Counted from the first letter of the stretch, positions 7,225 through 17,600 are shown. The stretch: DNA of 64,000 nucleotides from an uncultured Rhizobiaceae bacterium (GCA_951813045.1 CATOTF010000002.1:3596001-3660000); one strand, 5' to 3'. Notes: generated by a model not told the origin, from the letters alone. A program made the numbers and translations.

Positions 7225-9544
7225 CAATAATGCTGCGCGCAGCCGATGATACGGCCTGTTTTTCCTCTACTGACAAATCATCTACCTGCGCATCGGCAAG
7301 ACGTACAGTGACCTCTTTGTGAGCAAAATGTACTCCCTCACGGGCAAACAAGTCCTGAATACTCTCGTAAACCACCTTGCGGGTGACGAATTGTTCCCCG
7401 GGTTTGGTCATGAACTTCACGCGAATGATCATCGCGCTGTCTTCCATCTTATAAACACCTTGCGATTTGAGAGGCTGCATGAAGGTGTGACCAACCGCCG
7501 GATGTTCCAGCAGCTGTTGGCCGAGCTTCTTAACCAGCTTGCGCACCTTTTCCACATCGGTGTCATAGGTAACCCGAAGGGGTAATTTCATCATCACCCA
7601 GTCGCGGGAATAATTGGTCAATTGTTTGATTTCACCAAAGGGTAGCGTGTGTAATGCGCCCAGGTGGTGGCGCAGTTGGAATGAACGGATTGAGATCTTT
7701 TCAACGACCCCTTTCACCCCTTCAATTTCAACGTATTCCCCTTTGCGGAACGCATCGTCCATCAGGAAGAACGCGCCGGAAAATATATCACGAATGAGCG
7801 TTTGTGCGCCGAAACCAACTGCGATACCAACAACCCCGGCACCAGCGAATATTGGTGCAACATCAATTCCCATCCGCGACAGGATGACCATGATCGCGAT
7901 GGCGAATATGACGGTGATCAGGGCATAGCGAAAAATCGGCAAAAGCGTTGCCATACGGGTGGCACCAGCTCCACCCCCTTCGCCTTCCCCCATCAACTCG
8001 GAATCATCTGGGGCTCCCCCCTCTTCCAACATCTTGCGGTCAACAAATATGCGCACCGCACTGTAAGCTATCCAGCACAACACCGCCGACAAAATGATGT
8101 CCAAAGCCGCGGCCCACGGATTACCGTCATCCCCAATCGGCACGCCCCAAACGCGTGCCAACTCACCCAGAGCAAAAATACATACAATGGCAAGCGCGGC
8201 ATTTTCAAAAAACACCCGGAACATCGGCTGATATTCAAATATGGAGGCGGAAACTGAACTCAGCCCAACCTCCATTTCTTCACCTGCCTCTATATTGACA
8301 GCAGTTTCTTCTTCTTCACGCCGTTCCCGTTCAGCGGCGGCAAGCGCTTCAAATTTATGGATCCGGCGATTGTAGAACATCTGAATACCGATCAACACCA
8401 AACCGTAGACAATGATGGCCAGATAGAAGATTCCAAATGGTGCTGCGATAATCACACCCGGTGATGGCTGATCCAACGCAAGGCGAATGACAAAACTCCA
8501 CAACGCAGCAATTGCATAAACGAGTGTGATCACCGGCAAGAGGCGCGCCAGACTCGTTCGAAGCTTGAATAGGCCTGTCGAGGGGTCGGTCGGTGCAACG
8601 ATATGTTGCCACGCCTTCCAATCCCAAACTGTGAGAAACGCCAGTGCACCGGTAAAGAGTATTGCTGAACAGATCTGTAGAAATTTAATATTTTCGACAG
8701 TCACTCCACCGCTAATTCCAGCTGCAATCTGATCTTCCCCGGTAAAACCCACTGCCCGCGCAAATGCGGCAAATGCTACACAAATCGCAACACCTATATG
8801 GAAGTGGCGGTGCAATCTTACAGCTTCGTCGTCAGATAGGTTGACCAAACGGTATTTTGGCATCGCACCGGAGAATAGGTTCCAGGATATACCGTGGCGC
8901 ATGAACCGGTAAACGCAATACCAGGCGGCGATCTCGAATATGACCCGGCGCGACGGCTCGTGGCCGGAATCGAGAATAACCGCTGTAACCATCGTAACTG
9001 CGAAATAAATCAATACGTAAATTGCAGCAAAGAGCGCCCGGGCCAGAAGATAAGAAATCTTATCAGCGGTCGTTTCCGGATTTCCCTCACCACTGAAAAA
9101 CCCGCTTTTTTGAGTTCTGGTGATTATCGGTCTCGTCGCAAAATATCCCACAACCAACCCAAAAAGGGCCGTCAGCACCGCCCTGAACAGCCAGAACGAA
9201 GAGCCATCGGGGCTGGCGGCTGAGACTGTACCCATAATATTGGTCCACAACGTGGGAACTGAACCAAAAATCACCCTCAGGCGTTCACGCGCTTTAAGAA
9301 ACATCGCTGCCCTGTTGGCACCAGCTTCATCATCCGTTACGGACGTATTACTGTTGGGCTGTACGACGATAACGGTAGAGCCATCCTTTTTTGCCTCTTC
9401 CAGCAATAGCTCCAATGCCTTGGGCGTTTTTTCGCCATTTGAGGCACCCAACATGAATTGTGCGTGCGCTGTGATGGGTAAAGAAGGCGCCAGCACCACA
9501 ATCGAGAGCATGAGAAGTATGACAATTGAGTACAGCTTTTTCAT
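7166..9544 (-). CDS. Large MscS-family mechanosensitive channel
   Basis: 792-aa channel with a cleavable signal peptide (MKKLYSIVILLMLSIVVLAP … AHA), a periplasmic segment, about ten membrane helices, and a C-terminal MscS core. The pore-lining helix and beta domain read VGIAVGFGAQTLIRDIFSGAFFLMDD … GEYVEIEGVKGVVEKISIRS, followed by the cytoplasmic cage domain (about residues 640–770). It is much longer than the ~290-aa MscS of E. coli, resembling MscM- and Ynai-type proteins. Expected to release solutes on hypo-osmotic shock. A charged, Glu-rich stretch (EREEEETAVNIEAGEEME) forms a cytoplasmic loop. The FkbM gene starts inside its 3' end. Confidence 0.9.
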   Translation of the reverse strand: MKKLYSIVILLMLSIVVLAPSLPITAHAQFMLGASNGEKTPKALELLLEEAKKDGSTVIVVQPNSNTSVTDDEAGANRAAMFLKARERLRVIFGSVPTLWTNIMGTVSAASPDGSSFWLFRAVLTALFGLVVGYFATRPIITRTQKSGFFSGEGNPETTADKISYLLARALFAAIYVLIYFAVTMVTAVILDSGHEPSRRVIFEIAAWYCVYRFMRHGISWNLFSGAMPKYRLVNLSDDEAVRLHRHFHIGVAICVAFAAFARAVGFTGEDQIAAGISGGVTVENIKFLQICSAILFTGALAFLTVWDWKAWQHIVAPTDPSTGLFKLRTSLARLLPVITLVYAIAALWSFVIRLALDQPSPGVIIAAPFGIFYLAIIVYGLVLIGIQMFYNRRIHKFEALAAAERERREEEETAVNIEAGEEMEVGLSSVSASIFEYQPMFRVFFENAALAIVCIFALGELARVWGVPIGDDGNPWAAALDIILSAVLCWIAYSAVRIFVDRKMLEEGGAPDDSELMGEGEGGGAGATRMATLLPIFRYALITVIFAIAIMVILSRMGIDVAPIFAGAGVVGIAVGFGAQTLIRDIFSGAFFLMDDAFRKGEYVEIEGVKGVVEKISIRSFQLRHHLGALHTLPFGEIKQLTNYSRDWVMMKLPLRVTYDTDVEKVRKLVKKLGQQLLEHPAVGHTFMQPLKSQGVYKMEDSAMIIRVKFMTKPGEQFVTRKVVYESIQDLFAREGVHFAHKEVTVRLADAQVDDLSVEEKQAVSSAARSIIDAEEEAMAAAGGKASGSDR

Positions 9545-9612
9545 ATCTCTACATTCTGCAATAAGGTGTGAGTTCGAAACGTAGGGAGCATCGTTACTGA
9601 TAGATCACCAAA

Positions 9613-10260
9613 TTGTCATCCCCACCTTCCCAAACTTTACATTTTGGAAATAATTCTTTGATCCAGCACCCACTCATATTTGTACGCCACGGTGCCACCC
9701 GTTGGAACACGGAAGGGCGGTACCAGGGTGCGACAGATGTAGAGTTGTCACCAAACGGGGAGACACAGGCAAAGGCCAATGCGGAGTTAATCGGAAACCT
9801 GGTGGAACAGAAAACTCTTGATGCAACCGCACTATCGATCGTTTCTTCACCACTCAAACGGGCAAAAGACACCGCGCATATTGTTAATCAGACCTTTGAA
9901 AAACCTGCAATAATTCGTATCAACCGCGCATTTCGAGAATTATCTCTTGGCCGTTGGGAGGGCCTGACCAGCGCGGAAGTAAAATCCCGTTACTACGAAG
10001 AACGGAAAAACCGCAAATCCGACCGTTGGAACTTCAAACCTCTAAACGGAGAAGCGATGGCGGACCGATCGGTGGAGATCGAATCAGCATTGCAATCTAT
10101 CCCTGCCCACTCGATTATTGTGACCCATACAGTCATCCTGCGCATTATTTTCCACCTGCTTGGCGGCTATTCTCAAGAGCAAGCCGCCCTAGAACACCCA
10201 AAACATGTGGGGATATTGGTTTGGGATGGTGCATTATTACACAGACAGGAGGGAAATTGA
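9613..10260 (+). CDS. Histidine phosphatase family protein
   Basis: Phosphoglycerate-mutase-like (branch 1 histidine phosphatase) protein. The catalytic RHG motif is in LIFVRHGATRWNTEGRYQG, and the second active-site His is in IIVTHTVILRI. LSPNGETQAKANA and SSPLKRAKDTA are the other conserved blocks. No ATG start is available: TTG at 9613 gives 215 aa, and TTG at 9658 (with GGAA eight bases upstream) gives 200 aa and begins immediately before the first conserved strand. I list the longer form but consider the shorter one equally likely. Substrate cannot be told; candidates are phosphosugars, nucleotide-loop precursors or phosphoproteins. Confidence 0.8.
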   Translation: MSSPPSQTLHFGNNSLIQHPLIFVRHGATRWNTEGRYQGATDVELSPNGETQAKANAELIGNLVEQKTLDATALSIVSSPLKRAKDTAHIVNQTFEKPAIIRINRAFRELSLGRWEGLTSAEVKSRYYEERKNRKSDRWNFKPLNGEAMADRSVEIESALQSIPAHSIIVTHTVILRIIFHLLGGYSQEQAALEHPKHVGILVWDGALLHRQEGN

Positions 10261-10349
10261 GTATCTGCGCTTAACGTGCCCCCTCAAGTGTGCCAAAGTG
10301 CACATAAGGAGCCCGGTATACGGGCCGGGAGAAAGTAAGGGTCACAGTT

Positions 10350-12332
10350 TTGGCGCAAAGGGGCGCAGTCGCTAAAAATTCTCAAAAGGAGTGCACGCAA
10401 TCCGTGAAGATCGGGGAATACACCCACGATATTATACGGATTGATGATCTTCATTTGGTGATTGATTTAAAGGGCGCGGATCTGGAAGTGATCCGCGGCG
10501 CTTCATTTCGTATTCCTGCAGGTAGAACCGTCGCATTGGTTGGAGAATCCGGCTCAGGGAAATCGATCATTTCCCAAGCGATACTGGGTATATTACCCAA
10601 TGTCGCTCGCATTACCGGTGGAAGCATCTGGTATAAGGAAACTCCCACCGACATTCCTCTGGATTTAGCGACATTTGCCGACGATTCAGCTGAGCGCATT
10701 GATCTGCGTGGCGGCAAGATTTCGATCATCTTTCAGGAGCCCATGACGTCGCTGTCGCCGCTTCACACGATTGGCAATCAGATCGGTGAGGCATTGACCT
10801 TGCATCGAGATGTTAGTTCAGGTGATGTTCAGCAAACAGTAGTGGATATGCTCGAACTGGTTGGGTTTCCAAACCCGCCCGCTGCCTGGTCTATGTATCC
10901 GATGGAGCTTTCTGGTGGATTACGACAAAGAGCCATGATTGCCATGGCACTTGTCTGCCATCCTGCTCTATTGATCGCTGATGAACCGACAACCGCACTA
11001 GATGTTTCGATGCAGGCCAAGATTCTTTCTTTGCTGAAAGAATTGCAGGAAAAGCTTGGCATGGCTGTGTTGTTGATTACCCACGACCTGGGGGTCGTGG
11101 CAAATATGGCTGACGAAGTTGTAGTAATGTATCACGGCCAGATTATGGAAGCCGGCCCCCGCGAAGCCATTTTCCGCAATCCCCAGCACCCTTATCTAAA
11201 AGCATTGCTCAATGCCGTTCCAGACCTGTCGATGGGATATGATGAGAAACTGGAAAGCCTTCGTGACATCGAGCATGAAATTCCTGCTTCCATGAGCAAG
11301 GGTATTGAAGAACGCAAAACGCATGCCCACGAAACGCTCCTTCAAATTCGCCATCTGAAAAAAGAATTTACGACCAAAAAGAGCAAGGGATGGTTCGGAA
11401 ATGACAAAACCGTTGTTAAGGCGGTTGACGATATCAGTTTTGACGTCCGTCGCGGCGAATGTTTTGGTTTGGTTGGCGAATCCGGGTGCGGAAAAACGAC
11501 CACACTAAAAATGATCGTCCGTGCTCTGTCAGCCACTGATGGGACTGTGGAATGGATGGAGGGCGATGGCGATCAGCAAACGGTGACCGACCTGTTGCAG
11601 CTCAACAATCAGGGCATCAAGGAATTTCGCCGAAAAATCCAAATGGTGTTTCAGGACCCGTTTTCGTCCCTTTCACCGCGTTCTACAGTTTTGAATATTC
11701 TTAAAGAGCCCATGGAAGTTCATGGCATGGGTAATAAGAAGCAACAGGCTGAATATGCCGCTGAACTGATGCGTCTTGTGGGCCTCCAGCCCACATTCCT
11801 GGGCCGCTATCCCCATTCATTTTCGGGCGGTCAGCGCCAGCGGATCGGTATCGCGCGTGCTCTTGCGCTGCGGCCTGAGCTGCTGGTCTGTGACGAACCG
11901 GTTTCCGCCCTTGATGTATCGGTACAGGCGCAGGTTTTGAACCTGCTCAAACAATTGCAGGAAGAGCTGGGCCTGACCTATATTTTCATCTCCCATAATC
12001 TGGCGGTTATTCGATATATCGCCGACAGAATTGGCGTCATGTTCAAAGGCCAGCTCGTTGAAACCGCAACGCGGGAGGAATTGTTTGAAAATCCGATTCA
12101 TCCCTACACAAGAGCTCTGCTCGACGTTGTTCCCCATGCGGATCTAGACCATCCTTTGGATTTCGACCGCATTAACCGTGACATGGCCTCGGAAGGCCGC
12201 AATTGGACAGGGCCATTTTCGAATGAAGGTCATGAATCTGAAATGGACATGATCGCCATTACCGACAATCATCAGGTACGGGCCCAGAGGGGGACGGACC
12301 TACAAACAATACTTGCACACAAGCCAACATGA
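10350..12332 (+). CDS. Peptide ABC transporter, double ATPase (YejF/DppDF-like)
   Basis: Two complete ABC ATPase domains in one 660-aa chain, as in YejF. Domain 1 (about residues 25–275) has GESGSGKS, signature LSGGLRQRAMIAMAL and LLIADEPTTALD. Domain 2 (about 330–585) has GESGCGKTT, SGGQRQRIGIARAL and LLVCDEPVSALD. Both carry the HPYxxALL oligopeptide-family tail. It powers the importer encoded by the next three genes. The start is uncertain: TTG 10350 is listed; GTG 10404 (after AAGGAG but with 12-base spacing) is the alternative. The SBP gene begins 12 bases after the stop, so the four genes form one operon. Confidence 0.9.
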   Translation: MAQRGAVAKNSQKECTQSVKIGEYTHDIIRIDDLHLVIDLKGADLEVIRGASFRIPAGRTVALVGESGSGKSIISQAILGILPNVARITGGSIWYKETPTDIPLDLATFADDSAERIDLRGGKISIIFQEPMTSLSPLHTIGNQIGEALTLHRDVSSGDVQQTVVDMLELVGFPNPPAAWSMYPMELSGGLRQRAMIAMALVCHPALLIADEPTTALDVSMQAKILSLLKELQEKLGMAVLLITHDLGVVANMADEVVVMYHGQIMEAGPREAIFRNPQHPYLKALLNAVPDLSMGYDEKLESLRDIEHEIPASMSKGIEERKTHAHETLLQIRHLKKEFTTKKSKGWFGNDKTVVKAVDDISFDVRRGECFGLVGESGCGKTTTLKMIVRALSATDGTVEWMEGDGDQQTVTDLLQLNNQGIKEFRRKIQMVFQDPFSSLSPRSTVLNILKEPMEVHGMGNKKQQAEYAAELMRLVGLQPTFLGRYPHSFSGGQRQRIGIARALALRPELLVCDEPVSALDVSVQAQVLNLLKQLQEELGLTYIFISHNLAVIRYIADRIGVMFKGQLVETATREELFENPIHPYTRALLDVVPHADLDHPLDFDRINRDMASEGRNWTGPFSNEGHESEMDMIAITDNHQVRAQRGTDLQTILAHKPT

Positions 12333-12344
12333 ATTGAGAACACC

Positions 12345-14177
12345 ATGCACATAATTTTAAAATCACTTGTCACAGCCGGTGGATTGGCGCTCTTGTCCTC
12401 AACAGCACATGCAGGCACACCCGATGAGCCAAGAGTAGTGGACTTTAAAAGCCTCGAACGGTCTATCGGTAAAAGAGGTGGCTCCATCGACATGTTGATG
12501 GCAAAACCCAAAGACGTTCGCTGGATGACCGTCTATTCCGGTGCCCGTCTCGTTACTTATGATGAGTCTTTTCAACTGGCGCCCGACATTCTCAAGAAGG
12601 TCGAAAACGACGGCAATAAGTCCTTCACATTTCATTTGCGCAAAGGTCACCTGTGGTCAGATGGCCAACCGTTTACCACGGAAGATTTTCGGTACTGGTG
12701 GGAAGACGTCGCACAAAACGCTGACCTGTTCCAGGGCGGACCGCCGCGCGAAATGCTGGTCAACGGTAAAATGCCCAAGGTTGAGATCATTGATCCTCTC
12801 ACCATCCGCTATACGTGGGAAAGTGTAAACCCACTGTTTCTGACCGCACTTGCTGGTGCTCGCCCACTGTATATCTATATGCCTGCCCATTACCTTAAAC
12901 AGTTTCACGGGAAATATGGCGATCCCGACAAAATTGCTGCCCTGGTCGAGTCAGAACAGGTTCAGAACTGGTCGTCGCTTCACAAGCGTTTCGGTCGTCA
13001 GTACCGTCAGGAAAACCCGTCCATGCCATCCCTTCAGGCCTGGACTAACTCCACGGATCTGCCATCTGAACGGATCATCTTCAAACGCAACCCCAATTAC
13101 CATCGCGTTGACCCAGAGGGCACACAGCTGCCTTATCTCGATCAGGTCATTCTCAATCTCGCATCATCCTCCATTATTGCCGCCAAGGCAGGTACAGGCG
13201 AAAGCGATCTCCAGGCGCGCTACATCCGATTTGACAATTATGCATTCCTGAAAAAAGGCGCTGAAGAAGGCGGATATAACGTGCGGTTGTGGCCATCCGG
13301 TCGTGGATCAGAAATGACTTTGCTTCCCAATCTCAATACGAAGGATGAAGGCTTCCGCAATGCCTTCCAGGATGTACGCGTTCGCCGCGCCCTATCGATG
13401 GGTATGGATCGTTCCGAGATCAACGAAGCCATCTTTTTTGGGCTTGGTCGTGAAGCGTCAAACTCAGTTCTCCCTTCCAGCCCGTTGTACGAAGATTCCT
13501 ATGCAAACGCATGGGTTGAATATAACGTGGATAAAGCCAACGCCCTTTTGGATGACGCCGGTTTCGACAAGAAAGACGAAGATGGTGTGCGGTTAATGCC
13601 GGATGGCCGTCCATTCGAAATTATCGTCGAAACAGCCGGAGAGCAGAGCCAGGAAACCGATATCCTGCAACTTATCACGGATCACTGGAAAGACATCGGC
13701 GTAAAACTCTTCGTCAAACCTTCCCAACGCGACATATTGCGCGGACGCGTTTCTAACGGCGAAACAGTGATGTCGACCTGGCAAGGGTTGAACCGAGGTC
13801 TTGCAACACCAGAAATGAACCCCGAAGAGCTGGCTCCGGTTTCGCCTATTCAGGCGCAATGGCCGATGTGGGGAAACTTTTGGGAAACCAAAGGGGCGTC
13901 TGGTGAAGAGCCAAGCCTTCCTGAGGTGGCTCAATTGAGCAAATTATACGCGCAATGGCGTAATGCATCCGATTACAACACCCAGCATAAAATCTGGAAG
14001 GATATGTTGTCGATCTTCACGGATCAGGTTTACACAATCGGTATTGTTTCCGGAGGATTACAACCGGTTGTCGTGAGTAATAAACTGAAGAATGTTCCTG
14101 AAGAAGGCATCTGGTCTTTCGAACCCACATCCTACTTCGGGTATTACCTTCCAGATACGTTCTGGCTCGACGAATAG
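12345..14177 (+). CDS. Peptide ABC transporter, substrate-binding protein (family 5)
   Basis: 610-aa secreted or periplasmic binding protein with a signal peptide ending STAHA-G at about residue 23. The SBP family 5 hallmarks are present: TFHLRKGHLWSDGQPFTTEDFRYWWEDV, ERIIFKRNPNYHRVDPEGTQLPYLD and DVRVRRALSMGMDRSEI. Its size and YejF-type partner place it near YejA/oligopeptide binding proteins (dipeptides, oligopeptides or microcin-C-like ligands), but the ligand cannot be read from sequence. It is the second gene of the four-gene importer operon; the first permease starts 15 bases downstream. Confidence 0.9.
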   Translation: MHIILKSLVTAGGLALLSSTAHAGTPDEPRVVDFKSLERSIGKRGGSIDMLMAKPKDVRWMTVYSGARLVTYDESFQLAPDILKKVENDGNKSFTFHLRKGHLWSDGQPFTTEDFRYWWEDVAQNADLFQGGPPREMLVNGKMPKVEIIDPLTIRYTWESVNPLFLTALAGARPLYIYMPAHYLKQFHGKYGDPDKIAALVESEQVQNWSSLHKRFGRQYRQENPSMPSLQAWTNSTDLPSERIIFKRNPNYHRVDPEGTQLPYLDQVILNLASSSIIAAKAGTGESDLQARYIRFDNYAFLKKGAEEGGYNVRLWPSGRGSEMTLLPNLNTKDEGFRNAFQDVRVRRALSMGMDRSEINEAIFFGLGREASNSVLPSSPLYEDSYANAWVEYNVDKANALLDDAGFDKKDEDGVRLMPDGRPFEIIVETAGEQSQETDILQLITDHWKDIGVKLFVKPSQRDILRGRVSNGETVMSTWQGLNRGLATPEMNPEELAPVSPIQAQWPMWGNFWETKGASGEEPSLPEVAQLSKLYAQWRNASDYNTQHKIWKDMLSIFTDQVYTIGIVSGGLQPVVVSNKLKNVPEEGIWSFEPTSYFGYYLPDTFWLDE

Positions 14178-14192
14178 GCAGATATAAACACG

Positions 14193-15191
14193 ATGCTGCG
14201 ATACATAATCACTCGAATTGGGACGATGGTCCCGACGCTGCTGCTGGCCAGCATCGTGATTTTCACGATCATCCAGCTGCCGCCGGGTGATTATGTGGAA
14301 ACTTATATTGGTGAGTTGATTCAAAACGGCGAAAGTGTTGATCTTGAACGTGCTCAGTATCTGCGCGAAGAGTATGGGCTCGATAAACCCATGATTCAGC
14401 GTTATCTTTTATGGATAGGGAATTTCGTTACGGGGGATTTTGGCTATTCTTTCGAACATCAGAAACCCGTTTCAGAGGTGGTCGGCAACAGCCTGTTTTT
14501 CACCATTCTCCTGTCATTCTTCACCATCATCCTGACGTGGGTTATCGCCTTCCCGATTGGCATATACTCAGCAACCCATCAATATTCCTGGGGCGACTAC
14601 GGCCTGACTTTTGTCGGGTTGCTGGGCATGGCAACCCCCAACTTCCTGCTGGCTCTGATCCTGTTGTACGTGGCCAAGGTCAATTTTGGCACATCAATTG
14701 GTGGTTTGATGGATAAGGAGTTCATTGGTGAACCGATGTCCTGGCCCAAACTCCTGTCAATTGGTGAGCATCTCATCATCCCGACAATTGTTATCGGCAC
14801 CTCGGGCACCGCGGCCATGATACGCCGTATCCGGGCTAACCTGCTTGACGAGCTGCAAAAACAATATGTGGTCACCGCGCGCGCAAAAGGTGTGCCGCCT
14901 TTTAAAGCGCTGATCAAATACCCGTTGAGAATGTCACTGAACTTTTTTGTTGCCGACATCGGCTCATTACTTCCCGCCATTATATCAGGCGCTGAAATCG
15001 TATCCATCGTTCTGTCATTGCCAACCACAGGGCCCCTCCTGATCAGCGCGTTGCAAAGTCAGGACATGTATCTGGCAGGGTCCTTCCTGATGTTTGTCGC
15101 GACCTTGACTGTTATCGGCGTACTTATTTCCGACATCGCGCTTGGGTTCCTTGACCCAAGGATCAGACTTTCAGGTGGTGTGGACAGATGA
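14193..15191 (+). CDS. Peptide ABC transporter, permease (YejB/DppB-like)
   Basis: 332-aa inner-membrane permease of the BPD_transp_1 family with about six helices. The N-terminus MLRYIITRIGTMVPTLLLASIVIFTII and PPGDYVETY are typical of DppB/OppB/YejB proteins, and the EAA loop that docks on the ATPase reads VVTARAKGVPPFKALIKYPLRMSLN. Its stop overlaps the start of the second permease (ATGA), so translation is coupled. Confidence 0.93.
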   Translation: MLRYIITRIGTMVPTLLLASIVIFTIIQLPPGDYVETYIGELIQNGESVDLERAQYLREEYGLDKPMIQRYLLWIGNFVTGDFGYSFEHQKPVSEVVGNSLFFTILLSFFTIILTWVIAFPIGIYSATHQYSWGDYGLTFVGLLGMATPNFLLALILLYVAKVNFGTSIGGLMDKEFIGEPMSWPKLLSIGEHLIIPTIVIGTSGTAAMIRRIRANLLDELQKQYVVTARAKGVPPFKALIKYPLRMSLNFFVADIGSLLPAIISGAEIVSIVLSLPTTGPLLISALQSQDMYLAGSFLMFVATLTVIGVLISDIALGFLDPRIRLSGGVDR

Positions 15192-16378
15192 CCATTCAAT
15201 CCAACTCCAGTCTGCCTGCCGAAAACACAGCCGAACTACCGCACTACGTGTCGGATGCAGAATTTGACCTGCGGTCTGTTGAAAAGCTCACCGCCGAGCA
15301 GGAGAAGATCTACTTCGCATCTCAACTTACCCTCATGTGGTGGAAGTTTCGGCAGCACCGGGTGGCCGTGTGGTCCGGTATTTTCCTGCTGATCCTCTAT
15401 TTCAGCATATTAGTGAGTGAATTTATTTCGCCATGGAATTATCAAACGCGGCATACAAAACACATTTATGTACCACCAATGGGGGTTCACCTATTCCACG
15501 AAGGGGAGTTTATTGGGCCATTTGTCTATGGATTAAAACGCAAACTCAACCTTGAAACCATGCAACGGGAATATAGGGTCGATGCAAAAAAGACCTATAA
15601 GCTTTCATTCTTCTGTAGTGGTGAGAAATACAATTGGATGGGATTAATTGCTGGTGATAACCATCTTGTCTGCGCTCCCAAAGATGCACCGTTTTATCTC
15701 CTTGGCACAGACAGACTAGGTCGAGATATGCTCTCGCGCATTATTCAAGGCGCTCGCATCTCGCTTACCATTGGTCTTATAGGCATCGCGATATCCTTCA
15801 CGCTCGGCATTATTCTGGGCGGAATGGCGGGATATTTCGGCGGCTGGGTGGATATGATTGTCCAGCGCATGATCGAGGTTCTGCAGTCCATTCCAACCCT
15901 GCCTCTTTGGCTAACACTCTCTGCAATCATGCCGGTGTCGTGGAGCCCGATACTGGTTTACTTCGGCATTACCGTGATATTGGGACTGCTCGACTGGACG
16001 GGACTTGCCCGCGCGGTACGGTCAAAACTTCTATCCCTACGTGAAGAAGACTATGTTCTCGCCGCCAGATTGATAGGCGCCAAACCTGCCCGGATCATAG
16101 GAAGGCACCTTGTCCCCGGTTTTATGAGTCATCTCATAGCGTCGGCAACAATCACCATTCCTACTATGATCTTGGGGGAAACAGCCCTGTCTTTCCTGGG
16201 CTTGGGCCTGCGTGAACCCATCACCTCGTGGGGCGTACTGCTGAATGAAGCCCAATCCATCAATGTCGTGGCAATTTTCCCGTGGTTGATGTTACCAGTT
16301 GTGCCTGTAATCCTGGTCATCATCGCCTTTAACTTTCTGGGCGATGGACTTCGAGACGCAGCCGATCCGTATAAATAG
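15188..16378 (+). CDS. Peptide ABC transporter, permease (YejE/DppC-like)
   Basis: 396-aa second permease of the importer. The polar N-terminal ~55 residues are followed by one helix, then an unusually long extracytoplasmic stretch (about residues 85–160, including SFFCSGEKYNWMGL) as in YejE, then five more helices. LLGTDRLGRDMLSRIIQGARISLTIG and the EAA loop VLAARLIGAKPARIIGRHLVPGF are diagnostic. Last gene of the operon; the next gene (FeeM-like) is convergent, 149 bases away. Confidence 0.93.
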   Translation: MTIQSNSSLPAENTAELPHYVSDAEFDLRSVEKLTAEQEKIYFASQLTLMWWKFRQHRVAVWSGIFLLILYFSILVSEFISPWNYQTRHTKHIYVPPMGVHLFHEGEFIGPFVYGLKRKLNLETMQREYRVDAKKTYKLSFFCSGEKYNWMGLIAGDNHLVCAPKDAPFYLLGTDRLGRDMLSRIIQGARISLTIGLIGIAISFTLGIILGGMAGYFGGWVDMIVQRMIEVLQSIPTLPLWLTLSAIMPVSWSPILVYFGITVILGLLDWTGLARAVRSKLLSLREEDYVLAARLIGAKPARIIGRHLVPGFMSHLIASATITIPTMILGETALSFLGLGLREPITSWGVLLNEAQSINVVAIFPWLMLPVVPVILVIIAFNFLGDGLRDAADPYK

Positions 16379-16526
16379 GCGTTCGTGCTGTTGTTAAGGC
16401 CAATCCATGGAAAACGCGGGGCCCAACGTTTTAACATCCACTAATTAATCGAGGCAAACGCGTTTGAGCTCTGTTATTTGTGCAGCTCTGTTTCACCCAT
16501 TCGTGCAAACGAATAAGCGAGGCGCA

Positions 16527-17348
16527 TTAAGCTGCCTTTTTTCGGTGTTCCACGATGGCCGGCATGGCTTCGACCGCGCCGAACAATTGACGCATTTCCA
16601 GGAATGAAGCTTTCCAGAACGGAAATCTCTTAAAGACGCTGTCGCGAACCTGATGAACCTTTGACGTCATCAGCACCCAATCAAAGTTCAACGGCTCACA
16701 CCAGGCTGGACCGGCCAGAATCTCAGCATTAAATACTCTTCGATAAAATGTGTGGTGTTCTTTCCTAATCAATGAAAAACACTCATCAGCATCAAAGTAT
16801 TGACACGCCATCACCGGAACTTTCATCAAAAGATAGGGCAGTTCCGGGAATTCCAAGGTAGCTTTTTGATCTGCAACAAACCGGCCGGGATCGATAAACA
16901 TTTTGCCAAGGGCCAGCTCCCGATTTACCTCATCGGGGAAGGCTTTCCCACTTTGGGACTCCGGATACTCTGCAGTTGCAACGGTCACCTTAAATGAACC
17001 GACTAATTTTTTGTCAATGAATAACCCAATAGTCGCCGAATTGGGTTCGTATGCATCGTCAACTTTTTCAGCTGCCCATTCTTTGGCAACACCCATGCGA
17101 TTTGCATAGGCTTCTCGCCGCAAATGGAATACAGCTTCCCTATCGGGAAAATCGATCATGCGTCGATACTCAACCCGATGCTTCATGTCTTCGATGCGTT
17201 TTTGTAGCGAATACTTGGCTGGACGTAAATTCGCGCGAGATTTTACAACGCGGCTTTCCGAATCCTCAAACTGTTCGCCCTGCTTTTCGCCATTCTGGCC
17301 AGATAATTGTTGGTTCATTCGCCCTTCGCCCTCAATTGCCGTACTCAT
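16527..17348 (-). CDS. FeeM-like N-acyl amino acid synthase / GNAT-fold acyltransferase
   Basis: The central part (about residues 60–240) reads YRRMIDFPDREAVFHLRREAY, then ATIGLFIDKKLVGSFKVTV, GKMFIDPGRFVA and a C-terminal half containing HHTFYRRVFNAEILAGPAWC. This resembles the FeeM/N-acyl-homoserine-lactone-synthase-like branch of GNAT proteins, which join acyl-ACP to an amino acid, giving membrane-active lipids or signals; exosortase-associated acyltransferases are close alternatives. The first ~50 residues are hydrophilic and probably disordered. Start may be 17348 or ATG 17318 (GAAGGGCGA just upstream). Stands alone between the peptide importer and a GGDEF/EAL gene. Confidence 0.6.
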   Translation of the reverse strand: MSTAIEGEGRMNQQLSGQNGEKQGEQFEDSESRVVKSRANLRPAKYSLQKRIEDMKHRVEYRRMIDFPDREAVFHLRREAYANRMGVAKEWAAEKVDDAYEPNSATIGLFIDKKLVGSFKVTVATAEYPESQSGKAFPDEVNRELALGKMFIDPGRFVADQKATLEFPELPYLLMKVPVMACQYFDADECFSLIRKEHHTFYRRVFNAEILAGPAWCEPLNFDWVLMTSKVHQVRDSVFKRFPFWKASFLEMRQLFGAVEAMPAIVEHRKKAA

Positions 17349-17600
17349 GACAATTGAGAGGAAGCTTAATGAATTACTAACGTATGTAAAGCGTGCTACT
17401 ACGCATAAATCAGATGTGGTTAAGTTTTACAGGCAGAAGACGCTCATCATTTGGGAGCAGACTCATTTGGCGCGCAATACGCGAACCATTCTTCTGCGAA
17501 AATGAATGACAACACGCCCCAACGATTTGGTTCAGCCACCGGTACGCATATCCAGCCAACAACAGATATTCAATTGGTGCTAACTATCAATAGGCTTCCG

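Noticed and set aside
16455-16514. Palindrome CAAACGCGTTTG and hairpin ATTCGT-GCAA-ACGAAT between the peptide importer and FeeM-like gene
   Set aside because: Neither has a T-run or a matching known operator; could be chance in a short convergent spacer.
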